A stretch of DNA of 64,000 bases from Polaromonas sp. (lineage in GTDB: Bacteria; Pseudomonadota; Gammaproteobacteria; Burkholderiales; Burkholderiaceae_C). The DNA lies in assembly GCF_012927455.1 (NCBI RefSeq), contig NZ_JABBPE010000005.1, positions 248,001-312,000 of the forward strand, in the 5' to 3' direction. A model generated the notes under the pieces. That model saw only the letters and a list, made by a program, of their open reading frames with translations, was not told the DNA's origin and ran no database searches. This document shows positions 1 through 8,437 of this stretch, piece by piece. A program made the translations under genes and the position numbers. Within the stretch, counting starts at the first letter, position 1. Each line of letters opens with the position of its first letter.

Positions 1-100
1 CCGTGAAGGGCATGGCGTCCGGGTCTGCCAGGGCAGCGGCAGTGATGGCGGCATCCTCGGCAAGGGTTGGCAGGATGGTTCCGGATTTAAGTTTCGGCAT
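1..100 (-). CDS. brnA: BrnA-like antitoxin, partial (N-terminal 33 residues)
   Basis: The minus strand from an ATG at 100-98 reads MPKLKSGTILPTLAEDAAIT and continues open to the left edge of the window, so only the N-terminus is present. The product should be the DNA-binding antitoxin of a BrnTA type II module: it neutralises BrnT by complex formation and represses its own operon. The call rests mainly on position: it overlaps the 3' end of brnT by 14 bases, as is usual for BrnT-BrnA pairs. The diagnostic C-terminal ribbon-helix-helix part lies outside the window. Confidence 0.7.
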   Translation of the reverse strand, partial: MPKLKSGTILPTLAEDAAITAAALADPDAMPFT

Positions 101-365
101 AGCGTTTCACCTCTCGCGTATTGGCTTTTCTCAAACTGATAATGCGGCGCTCGGTCGGTTGCTCAGGCGGGCGGTCAACGAACACCACGGCCATGATGCG
201 CAAGCCGATATAGCCCAGCGCGACCATGCGGGCCTCGTCATACTCGCGGCGCTTGTCAGGCCACACCACGGCAGCCTCCCATTCAAAGCCCACGGCATCT
301 AGCAGTGAAAAGCCATGCTTTGCCAGATTTGCGGCATCTTTGGCCGGATCAAACGTCACATTCAT
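87..365 (-). CDS. brnT: BrnT family ribonuclease toxin (DUF497)
   Basis: A 92-residue protein with the BrnT layout: N-terminal FDPAKDAANLAKHGFSL, which matches the family pattern of Asp/Asn-Lys followed by KHG-[VI]-[ST]-[FL], then YIGLRIMAVVFVDR and the C-terminal ISLRKANTREVKRY, matching the family's R-(I)-ISAR-[RK]-A-[ST]-x-x-E-x-x-x-Y ending. BrnT toxins are small RelE-fold endoribonucleases that cut RNA and slow growth under stress. The stop codon lies inside the start of the downstream antitoxin gene, so the two are translationally coupled. The length is normal for the family and no lesion is seen, so the toxin is probably intact. Confidence 0.88.
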   Translation of the reverse strand: MNVTFDPAKDAANLAKHGFSLLDAVGFEWEAAVVWPDKRREYDEARMVALGYIGLRIMAVVFVDRPPEQPTERRIISLRKANTREVKRYAET

Positions 366-420
366 ATTTTATTGTAGTTACGTTTATTTGATTTGCAAAG
401 GTTATTTGTAGTTACGCTAT
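366..420 (-). promoter_or_regulatory. brnTA promoter region with two 11-bp direct repeats
   Basis: Immediately upstream of brnT, in the only AT-rich stretch of the area, the 11-mer TTGTAGTTACG occurs twice, at 372-382 and 406-416, with a 34-base start-to-start spacing (about three helical turns). On the brnT strand this reads CGTAACTACAA. Type II toxin-antitoxin operons are autorepressed by the complex at such sites, so these are candidate operator half-sites. Binding itself is inferred. Confidence 0.45.
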
Positions 421-814
421 TTCAGCCAGCCACCACACGCAGCGCACCGGGCGCGGCCTTGACATCGAACACTATTCCGGCCTGCTCCAGAATATGCGCT
501 TCAATCTGTGCCAGGTAGCCTTAAAGGCATCCACACTGCGCGGCCTGTACGGTATAGAGCCTCTAGGCAAGCAACAACCGGCGCAGGGCAAACGGTGCGC
601 TTCGTTGGCCAGTCTGGTTGTACCGAGTGAAACCGAAAGACTCCGGGAGGAAGGATGACTCGGCCAAGTCGGGTAAGCGAGATGCGATTTTCTGCCGTTA
701 GTGCTGGCGGCGACAGGGTACAAAAGCCGTACCGGTGGCTACATGGTGGCTACATGAGCCCAAAAGCAAAAAAGGCTTGCTACTAAATTCATAGCAACAA
801 ACCCTTATGCTTAC
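421..814. other. Gene-poor stretch between brnT and tRNA-Ser
   Basis: I see no convincing gene here. The only notable structure is a perfect tandem pair of the 11-mer GGTGGCTACAT at 734-744 and 745-755, about 60 bases from the 3' end of the tRNA gene, followed by an imperfect palindromic AT-rich piece at 778-797. Because tRNA-Ser genes are common integration sites, this stretch next to a toxin-antitoxin module could be the scar of an integrated element, but no integrase gene is recognisable. Confidence 0.3.
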
Positions 815-902
815 TGGAGGAGAGGGAGGGATTCGAACCCTCGGTACCTTACGGTACGCCTGATTTCGAGTCAGGTACATTCGACCACTCTGCCACCTCT
901 CC
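815..902 (-). tRNA. tRNA-Ser (anticodon CGA)
   Basis: On the minus strand the sequence folds as a class II tRNA. The acceptor 5' arm GGAGAGG pairs with CCTCTCC, the anticodon loop is CTCGAAA with anticodon CGA (reads UCG), there is a long variable arm (GTACC/GGTAC pairing), and the T arm is GAGGGTTCGAATCCCTC. The 3' CCA is encoded. The base before CCA (discriminator, position 73) reads T, whereas bacterial serine tRNAs usually carry G there. It lies 41 bases downstream of serS on the same strand, so the charging enzyme and one of its substrates are neighbours. Confidence 0.97.
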
Positions 903-943
903 TTTGTGTCGAGCCACAATTCTAGCAGCCTGTTAGGCTTGTT

Positions 944-2362
<1,419 letters not shown>

Positions 2363-3316
2363 TTAATTCAGGCTGGCGGGATCAAGATTGGCGCCGCAAA
2401 GAATCAGGCACACGTTTTCGTCGCCTTGCGGCACATAGCGGCCGCTGTGCAAGGCCGCCAGCGGCAGCGCGGCGGCGGGCTCGACTGCAAGCTTGAGCTC
2501 CTTCCAAAGCCATAGCTGCGCCGCCCGAATCGATTCGTCGCTGAGCAGCAACGCGTCCGTTACATGCGCTTGAGTGGCAGCCCAGGCCAGCGTGCCTATG
2601 CGCTGTGCACCGAGCGAATCGGCGGCAATACCGCTGACCGCCACATCGATCGGCTGGCCGGCTGCGCGCGCGCTGTGCAAGGTGGGTGCGCGTTCGGGCT
2701 CTAGCGCGACGACGCGGCTGCGCTGCCCGAACCAGCTGGCCACGCCGCCAATCAAGCCGCCGCCACCCACACTGACCAGCACGGCATCGGGCACGCCGCC
2801 TTGCTGCTCAATTTCCAGCGCCAGCGTGCCGGCGCCTATCAGCACCTCGGACTGGTCATAGGCATGCGTCAGCAGCGCGCCGCTTTCCTGTTGGCGCGCC
2901 AGGCAGGCCTGCAGCGCGTCGAAGTAGGCCGCGCCCGTCACCACCACGCGCGCGCCCAGCGCGGCGAGCCTGGCGCGCTTGGCTGGGCTGGACACTTCGG
3001 GCACGAACACCTCGCAGGGCACGCCCAGTTCGCGGGCGGCGGCGGCGGTGGCAATGCCGGCATTGCCACCCGAAGCCACAATCACGCCGCTGACCGGAAT
3101 CGGGTTGCTCAGCAGGCGATTGAGCATGCCGCGCGCCTTGAAGCTGCCGCCGGTTTGCAGATGCTCCAGCTTGAGCCAGACCTGGGCGCAGTCCACCCCG
3201 AGCGCCTTTCCGGGCAGCTTCCACAGTGGAGTCTGGCGAATAAAATGGCTATAGCCCTTGCTGAATGTGCGCTGGCAGCTCTCGATTTGATAGCGGTCTA
3301 CGATGCTTGACACCAT
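2363..3316 (-). CDS. PLP-dependent threonine/serine dehydratase-like enzyme
   Basis: A 317-residue fold-type II pyridoxal-phosphate enzyme. The PLP lysine is in the block GGSFKARG (about residue 61), the substrate/cofactor loop is ASGGNAGIATA, and the phosphate-binding glycine cluster is SVGGGGLIGG, as in threonine deaminases and serine racemases. The family removes water and ammonia from hydroxy amino acids to give 2-oxo acids. No C-terminal ACT regulatory domain is present, so this is the short, probably catabolic type. The asparagine normally found in SSGNHG is kept here as GGN. An adjacent GTG one codon upstream is an alternative start. It starts 6 bases after the ispH stop codon. Exact substrate is unknown. 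Confidence 0.85.
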   Translation of the reverse strand: MVSSIVDRYQIESCQRTFSKGYSHFIRQTPLWKLPGKALGVDCAQVWLKLEHLQTGGSFKARGMLNRLLSNPIPVSGVIVASGGNAGIATAAAARELGVPCEVFVPEVSSPAKRARLAALGARVVVTGAAYFDALQACLARQQESGALLTHAYDQSEVLIGAGTLALEIEQQGGVPDAVLVSVGGGGLIGGVASWFGQRSRVVALEPERAPTLHSARAAGQPIDVAVSGIAADSLGAQRIGTLAWAATQAHVTDALLLSDESIRAAQLWLWKELKLAVEPAAALPLAALHSGRYVPQGDENVCLILCGANLDPASLN

Positions 3317-3322
3317 CACAGG

Positions 3323-4486
3323 TCAGCTCAAATGATGCAGCTGGCTGTCGCTGATCGTCAGCCGCTGGCCTTGCGCATCCAGCTTCAGGCCCTTGGGCAG
3401 CGGGAATTTGATGGTTTCCTCAATCCCTTTCATCTTGCGCACCGACACCGCGCCCAGCGCGCGGATGCGGTCAATCACCTGCTTGACCAGCACCTCCGGG
3501 GCCGAGGCGCCTGCCGTCAGGCCGACCCGGCTCTTGCCCACAAACCACTGTTCTTGCAGCTCGCTGGCGTCATCGACCATGTAGGCTTCGGTTCCGAGCT
3601 TGGCGGCCAGTTCGCGCAGGCGGTTGCTGTTCGAACTGGTTGGACTGCCGACGACGATCAGGATATCGACCTGCGGGCTCATCACCTTGACAGCGTCCTG
3701 GCGGTTTTGCGTGGCGTAGCAGATGTCTTGCTGCTTGGGTGCGCGCACCTGCGGAAAGCGCGCCTTCACGGCGGCGCTGATTTCGGCGGCATCGTCCACG
3801 CTCAGCGTGGTTTGTGTCACCACCGCCAGCCGCTCGGTTTGCAGCGGCGTGATGCGCGCCACATCGGCCACCTCTTCGACCAGATGGATGCCGCTGTCGA
3901 GCTGGCCCATGGTGCCCTCGACCTCGGGATGGCCTTTGTGGCCGATCATGATGAACTCGTAGCCCTCCTTGTGCAGTTTGGCGACCTCGACATGCACCTT
4001 GGTGACCAGCGGGCAGGTGGCATCAAAGATCTGAAAGCCGCGCGCCAGTGCTTCTTGCTGAACCGCCTTGCTCACGCCGTGGGCGCTGAACACCAGCGTG
4101 GCGCCTGGCGGCACTTCGGACAGCTCCTCGATGAAGATGGCGCCCTTGGCCTTGAGCTCGTTCACCACATAGGTGTTGTGCACGATTTCATGGCGCACGT
4201 AAATCGGCGCGCCAAACTTGGTCAGCGCGCGCTCGACGATTTCAATGGCGCGGTCAACCCCGGCGCAAAAGCCGCGCGGCTCGGCGAGCAGGATTTCTTG
4301 CGGCAGCTGGTTGGCGACAACTTCCGCCGACAGGCCGCCCTCAGGCGGAACAGCTCCGTCCAAGGGAAGCGCAGCGGACGGAGCGCCGGGCCGCCCCAAG
4401 CGAAGTTCAGCCCCTGCTTCCGGTGCGAGGGGCAGCGCACCGCCGAAGGCACGCGAAGCGACAAGCGTGGGGGCTACATTTTTCAC
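3323..4486 (-). CDS. ispH: 4-hydroxy-3-methylbut-2-enyl diphosphate reductase with repeat-derived N-terminal extension
   Basis: IspH/LytB makes IPP and DMAPP from HMBPP in the last step of the MEP isoprenoid pathway, using a [4Fe-4S] cluster. The core begins at about residue 64 ([18 protein letters not shown]), followed by the other cluster cysteine regions ([24 protein letters not shown]) and [10 protein letters not shown]. At 387 residues it is longer than usual (about 310-325) because residues about 5-55 are encoded by a copy of element A. The GTG start overlaps the stop of fkpB (GTGA), giving translational coupling. In this frame the only other classical start codons before the core are TTG codons at residues 30 and 42, so at least part of the repeat should be translated. 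Confidence 0.96.
   Translation of the reverse strand: MKNVAPTLVASRAFGGALPLAPEAGAELRLGRPGAPSAALPLDGAVPPEGGLSAEVVANQLPQEILLAEPRGFCAGVDRAIEIVERALTKFGAPIYVRHEIVHNTYVVNELKAKGAIFIEELSEVPPGATLVFSAHGVSKAVQQEALARGFQIFDATCPLVTKVHVEVAKLHKEGYEFIMIGHKGHPEVEGTMGQLDSGIHLVEEVADVARITPLQTERLAVVTQTTLSVDDAAEISAAVKARFPQVRAPKQQDICYATQNRQDAVKVMSPQVDILIVVGSPTSSNSNRLRELAAKLGTEAYMVDDASELQEQWFVGKSRVGLTAGASAPEVLVKQVIDRIRALGAVSVRKMKGIEETIKFPLPKGLKLDAQGQRLTISDSQLHHLS
4322..4474 (-). repeat. Element A copy inside the 5' end of ispH
   Basis: This GC-rich segment shares long exact blocks with the fdhD copies, for example the run GCCGGGCCGCCCCAAGCGAA (beginning at 4385 and again near 11502), plus the GCGAAGCGACAAGCG block and a second-unit block GCCGACAGGCCGCCCT. 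It encodes residues about 5-55 of the extended IspH ([27 protein letters not shown]). The same peptide words recur in FdhD, which shows the sequence is an interspersed repeat and not part of the enzyme family. Confidence 0.88.
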
Positions 4487-4986
4487 AGCACGCCAATCAC
4501 ATGCACTTCAAACACCACGGGCTGCCCTGCCAGGGGGTGGTTGAAATCGAATTGCACGGCATCGCCGGGACCTTTCGCCTGATGAACGGCGCCAGCGTAC
4601 TGCCCCATGCCGTCGGGCGTGGGGAACTGCACCACATCGCCGACGCTGTAGGGATGATCGGGCTCGCCCAGTTGATTGAGCAACTTGCGCGCCACCCACT
4701 GCTGCAGCTCGGGGTTGCGCTCGCCAAAGGCCTCGCCCGCGGCCAGCTCGAAGGTGGCGCGCGTGCCTTCCGGCAGGCCCAGCAGGCGCGCCTCAAGCGC
4801 CGGCGACAATTCGCCCGCGCCCAGGCTCAGCGTGGCCGGTTTGCCTTCAAACGTGGTGATGATGTTCATGCCATGCGGCCCGGCCATGCGGTAGTGCAGC
4901 GTCAGGAAGGAGCCCGGCCGGACGATGGGATGACAGACAGACTGGGCGGAATGGGCGGAATGGGCGGAAGTTTCCACGGTGGACAT
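4483..4986 (-). CDS. fkpB: FKBP-type peptidyl-prolyl cis-trans isomerase, SlpA/FkpB type
   Basis: A 167-residue cytoplasmic prolyl isomerase with inserted chaperone flap. FKBP features are [12 protein letters not shown] near the N-terminus, then [26 protein letters not shown], the flap region, and the C-terminal [21 protein letters not shown], which is characteristic of the SlyD/SlpA group. The chosen ATG at 4986 gives a normal length; longer in-frame reading upstream has no family similarity. Residues 4-14 ([11 protein letters not shown]) are written by three perfect copies of a 9-base tandem repeat. The pairing with ispH is widely conserved in proteobacteria. The stop overlaps the ispH GTG. 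Confidence 0.93.
   Translation of the reverse strand: MSTVETSAHSAHSAQSVCHPIVRPGSFLTLHYRMAGPHGMNIITTFEGKPATLSLGAGELSPALEARLLGLPEGTRATFELAAGEAFGERNPELQQWVARKLLNQLGEPDHPYSVGDVVQFPTPDGMGQYAGAVHQAKGPGDAVQFDFNHPLAGQPVVFEVHVIGVL
4943..4969 (-). repeat. Three perfect 9-bp tandem repeats in fkpB
   Basis: The unit TGGGCGGAA is repeated three times without mismatch at 4943-4951, 4952-4960 and 4961-4969. Because the unit is three codons long, copy-number change would add or remove Ser-Ala-His-type triplets without breaking the frame. It sits in the unstructured N-terminus ahead of the FKBP fold. Confidence 0.9.
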
Positions 4987-5208
4987 AAAACTTTCTGCGT
5001 CAGCCCGGCTGGCCGACAGGTGTTGGTGATCTGCCTCCATTGTAGAAAATTGTGCAAAGCCGGAGCCAGCGCGGGTCAACGCCGGCTTTTTCAGCTTTTT
5101 CTCCCCTTCCCGCTTTTCGAGGGGCTTTACCGCTACAGTCTCGCCACAACTGCCCAGCCCCCAATTTCGAATCTCCAATTCCCAATCCTTTCACCGACCG
5201 GCCCGCCC

Positions 5209-5883
5209 ATGCTGCTTAAAGACCTGCCCGAGGACGCGCGCCCGCGCGAAAAACTGCTGGCCCGTGGCCCCGGCGCGCTCAGCGACGCCGAGCTGCTGGC
5301 GCTGCTGCTGCGCACCGGCCTGCCCGGCAAGAATGCGCTGCAGATGGGCCAGGAGCTGCTCGACAACTTCGGCGGCGTGGCCGGACTGCTGCACACCGGG
5401 CCCGAAGCGCTGAAAAGCATCAAGGGACTGGGCCCGGCCAAACGCGCGGAAATTGTCGCAGTGCTTGAACTGGCGCGGCGCGCGCTTGCCGAAGAACTGA
5501 AGGAAAAAGCCCTGTTTGCCACGCCGCAAGCGGTGCGCGACTATTTGCAGCTGATGCTGGGCAGCCGGCCCTACGAGATTTTTGCCGTGTTGTTTCTGGA
5601 CAGCCAGCACCGCCTGATTGCGCTGGAGGAGCTGTTTCGCGGCACGCTGACGCAAACCAGCGTCTACCCGCGTGAGGTCGTCATCCGGGCCTTGGCACTC
5701 AACGCCGCCAGCGTGGTGCTGGCGCATAACCACCCCAGCGGTGCGGCCCAGCCGTCGCGCGCCGACGAGGCGCTGACGCAGACGCTGAAAGCCGCGCTGG
5801 CGCTGGTTGATGTGCGCGTGCTCGACCATTTTGTGGTGACAAGTACCCAGGCGGTATCGATGGCCGAGCTGGGGCTGCTTTAA
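5209..5883 (+). CDS. radC: RadC family JAB-domain DNA repair-associated protein
   Basis: A 224-residue protein with an N-terminal UPF0758 helix-hairpin-helix region ([47 protein letters not shown]) and a C-terminal JAB/MPN metalloprotease-like domain carrying the metal motif HNHPSG followed by PSRADEALT and LDHFVV. RadC was historically linked to recombinational repair; its biochemical role is still not settled. The start [17 protein letters not shown] matches family N-termini, and the much longer open frame upstream is antisense to fkpB. It is divergent from fkpB across a 222-base spacer that must hold both promoters. Confidence 0.95.
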   Translation: MLLKDLPEDARPREKLLARGPGALSDAELLALLLRTGLPGKNALQMGQELLDNFGGVAGLLHTGPEALKSIKGLGPAKRAEIVAVLELARRALAEELKEKALFATPQAVRDYLQLMLGSRPYEIFAVLFLDSQHRLIALEELFRGTLTQTSVYPREVVIRALALNAASVVLAHNHPSGAAQPSRADEALTQTLKAALALVDVRVLDHFVVTSTQAVSMAELGLL

Positions 5884-5932
5884 CATCTCCGAGTCACCCC
5901 GCGTCCCACCCCCGCCTCACCCCCGCCTAAAA

Positions 5933-6622
5933 ATGACTGCGCCCGCCCGCAAAACCCTCCAGGTCCGCCCGCTGCGCGACCTGAAAGATCTGAAGGCCGT
6001 GAAGCGGCAGTTAGAGGCGCGCGTCCAACTGGAAAAGGAAAGGGAAGCCGCACGCCTGGCCGCCGCAGCCAGAGTCAAGGCCGACAAGGAGGAGTTTTCG
6101 CTTGCCATCGGTCCGGTCAGGGCCCTGGCCGCGCAGCACCGGCCCGACAATCCCGGCCACCGGGCCAGGCTGAAAGCAGCGCAGCCGGCGCCCATCCCGG
6201 TGCAGCAGCTGCGCGACGAGCAGGCCGTGATGCGCGAGGCCATCTCTGACGAGTTCGATAGCGCAACCCTGCTCGACACCGATGAAGCGCTGAGTTTTCG
6301 CCGCCCCGGCATGGGGCCGGACGTTTGCGTCAAGTTGCGCCGCGGCGGCTGGAGCATTCAGGGCCAGCTCGACCTGCACGGCCTGCGCCGCGAAGATGCG
6401 CGCCAAGCCCTCAGCCAGTTCATCAAGGACGCCAACAAGATGGGTTGGCGCTGCGTGCGCGTGGTGCACGGCAAGGGCCTGGGCTCGCCGGGCAAGGCGC
6501 CAGTGCTCAAGGGCAAGGTGCAAGGCTGGCTGATTCAGAAACAGGAGGTGCTGGCCTTTGTGCAGGCGCGGCCGGCCCAGGGCGGCGCCGGGGCGCTGGT
6601 GGTGCTGCTGGCGCAGAGTTGA
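5933..6622 (+). CDS. Smr (MutS2 C-terminal-like) domain protein
   Basis: A 229-residue protein. Residues about 1-60 are a charged helical segment rich in Lys, Arg and Ala. The C-terminal Smr domain (about 125-215) shows the hallmarks LDLHGLRREDARQAL and VRVVHGKGLGSPG, followed by LKGKVQGWL. Smr domains are nicking nucleases or RNA-binding modules, and stand-alone forms of this type (YdaL/SmrA-like) are common in proteobacteria. The gene follows radC by 49 bases on the same strand and may be cotranscribed. No transposon or frameshift is seen. Confidence 0.9.
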   Translation: MTAPARKTLQVRPLRDLKDLKAVKRQLEARVQLEKEREAARLAAAARVKADKEEFSLAIGPVRALAAQHRPDNPGHRARLKAAQPAPIPVQQLRDEQAVMREAISDEFDSATLLDTDEALSFRRPGMGPDVCVKLRRGGWSIQGQLDLHGLRREDARQALSQFIKDANKMGWRCVRVVHGKGLGSPGKAPVLKGKVQGWLIQKQEVLAFVQARPAQGGAGALVVLLAQS

Positions 6623-6831
6623 CGCCGGCGACTTCAGCCAGTTTGCTATTTATTTAATAGCTGCTTGCGCCCGTATTTATTGGGCTAGAGGCCTATTTCT
6701 CTGGTTTTTTTGTGGGTCGGGTTACGCCTTCGATAAATCCGATCTACGAGCCAGTATTCAGCATGAAAAGTGCCTTAAGCCCAATAAGGACGGGCGCAAA
6801 CTGCTTCTCTTTTTATAGCAACCGAGTGCCG
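6623..6831. repeat. Inverted pair of element B copies
   Basis: The first copy (6643-6704) reads forward: TTTGCTATTTATTTAATAGC, then TGCTTGCGCCCGTATTTATT and GGGCTAGAGGCC. The second (6775-6820) is the reverse complement in degenerate form (CCAATAAGGACGGGCGCAAA, TTTTTATAGCA). Together they can form a long imperfect cruciform or hairpin around a 70-base centre. No gene is visible between them. The pair separates the Smr gene from a decayed zone. Confidence 0.75.
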
Positions 6832-7375
6832 TCAGCTGGCCTGACGCGCCGCCGGTGCCAGCGGCCGGTCAATCCCGCCATGGTTGCGCAACGCCAGCGC
6901 GCACATCACCGCAGCGGTGCGGGTTTTCACACCCAGCTTCACGTAAATAAACTCCAGGTACTTTTGCACGGTGCGTGGGCTGATGGACAGCAGTGCCGCG
7001 ATCTCCGCATCGGTCTGACCGCAGGCCAGCCAATGCACCACCTCGCCTTCACGCGGTGTCAGGCCAGTCGCGCCGACGTCGAGCGGCTCCGGCACATAAG
7101 GCAACTGCGCGGCGCCCGCTGGCAAAGAGTTCGCCGCGCTTGCCGAAATCCAGGCCGCGCCGATTCAGCATCACGCTTACCAGCGTGCGCTGACCCCAAA
7201 GCAGCGGGAGGGCAATCGCGTCCTCCAGCCCGATGCGCGGTAGTAGTCGCCCTACAAAGCGCTGCGCTGAAAGTCGTGCCGGCTCACCAGATCGAAGATA
7301 CGCCGCGTCAGCCTGCCTCCCTTGAGGCCGTGATGGCGCACCAGCTGTGCTGCAAGCCTCGCAACGAGGAGGGAC
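6832..7375 (-). pseudogene. LuxR-type helix-turn-helix regulator, degraded
   Basis: The C-terminal 97-residue stretch is an intact-looking LuxR DNA-binding domain (GLTPREGEVVHWLACGQTDAEIAALL and ISPRTVQKYLEFIYVKLGVKTR). Upstream similarity continues but in shifted frames: LEDAIALPLLWGQRTLVSVM with LNRRGLDFGKRGELF is in one frame, while RLTRRIFDLVSRHDFQRSAL followed by an amber codon is in another. I therefore count at least two frameshifts and one stop. The N-terminal sensory half (roughly 150 residues in relatives) is missing. It lies head to head with a methyltransferase wreck; the pair probably decayed together. Confidence 0.8.
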
Positions 7376-7377
7376 GC

Positions 7378-8237
7378 ATGACCATCGACGAAACAAAACT
7401 CAATGTTTTATGGGCCGGTTGGTGCACGATTTCGGCGCTGCGATGCATGCCGCCACCCTCGTCGTCGTCGACCAGCTCGGCCTGTACCAGGCGCTGGCCC
7501 ATGGCCCCGCCACGACAGAGGAGCTGGCCAGGCGCAGCCAGACCGATGCGCGCTCTCTGCGCGAGTGGCTGTCGGCGCAGGCTGCCAGCGGCTATGTGCA
7601 GTAGCAGCCCGAAGGCGAGCGCTTTTCGCTCAGCGCTGAACAAGCTCTCACGCTGGCCGACGAAGGCAGTCCGGCCTTCATTCCCGGCGCAGTCGAGATC
7701 GTGGTGGCGCAGTTCAAGGCCATCCAGAAGATGGTGCGGGGCAACGCGCACCGGCCTGGGCGTTGGCTGCTGGCACGATCACGATGCGGCGTTGTTCCAC
7801 GGCACCGAGCGCTTCTTTCGCCCGGGCTACGCGGCCAACCCGCTGAGCCAGTGGATTCCGGCGATGGAAGGTGTCGCGGCGCGGCTGCAACAAGGCGCGC
7901 GCATTGCCGATGTCGGCTGCGGTCACGGCGCCTCGATCATTCTGATGGCGCAGGCCTATCCGGCATCGAGCTATGTGGGCTTCGACTACCACGCGCCGTC
8001 GATAGCGCGTGCCCGCGAAGCGGCGATAAAGGCCGGCCTGGGCGAGCAGTGCGCGTCGAGGTGGCAAGCGCCAAGGATTTTCCAGGCAATGACTATGACC
8101 TGGTCGCGGTGCTCGATTGCCTGCACGACATGGGCGATCCGGTCGGCGCTTCAGCGCATGTCATGCGCAGCCCAGGCCGCATCTGCGTAGCTTCCCCCGC
8201 GCGGAGCATCGCCCCTGTGGGCTGGCCCCGGTCGTGA
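7378..8237 (+). pseudogene. SAM-dependent methyltransferase, degraded by stop and frameshifts
   Basis: A ribosome-binding site GAGGAG precedes ATG at 7378. Homology is spread over several frames: MTIDETKLN, then a frameshift near 7400, GRLVHDFGAAMHAATLVVVD with LGLYQALAHGPATTEELA (winged-helix part), an amber codon at about 7602, QALTLADEGSPAFIPGAVEI, a frameshift near 7745, then the SAM-binding motif ARIADVGCGHGASIILMAQA with YVGFDYH, and a further shift near 8055 before VEVASAKDFPGNDYDLVAVL and DCLHDMGDP. Relatives are class I methyltransferases of the rhodoquinone/ubiquinone-like small-molecule type, about 350 residues. The copy is clearly non-functional. Confidence 0.85.
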
Positions 8238-8437
8238 ATTTTTTTGATCTGGAAACAGCGTTCTGGCGGCACGCGCAGGGCGTTGCGGGTTGCGCGGGGC
8301 TCTGGCCCGGTCGTTGTTACGGTCCTTACCGATTTTCAGCCATCAAATCGGCTTTAATCCCAATATCTACGGGCGCAAGCAGCTATCTAATTAATAGCAA
8401 ACAAAATTTAAATGCAGCTTGATCTGACGTACCAGCC
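8238..8437. repeat. Spacer with element B copy (8347-8402)
   Basis: After a tail of the methyltransferase relic, the segment 8347-8402 is element B in reverse orientation (CCCAATATCTACGGGCGCAA, GCAGCTATCTAATTAATAGC). It lies just beyond the stop codon of the leftward ABC permease gene. No gene or clear terminator hairpin with a T-run was found. Confidence 0.75.

Noticed and set aside
3..302. Plus-strand open frame of 99 codons at the left edge
   Set aside because: It is the antisense of brnA/brnT, which have clear family signatures and the expected overlap.
472..723. Minus-strand 83-codon frame, possibly an intron or integrase end
   Set aside because: No motif of a reverse transcriptase, maturase or integrase could be recognised, so it is described only as a gene-poor stretch.
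698..919. 73-codon frame over the tRNA
   Set aside because: It is a reading of the tRNA-Ser gene itself and has no protein-family resemblance.
3332..4582. 416-codon plus-strand frame opposite ispH
   Set aside because: Shadow of ispH/fkpB; contains His/Gln/Leu-rich composition typical of antisense frames and no domain.
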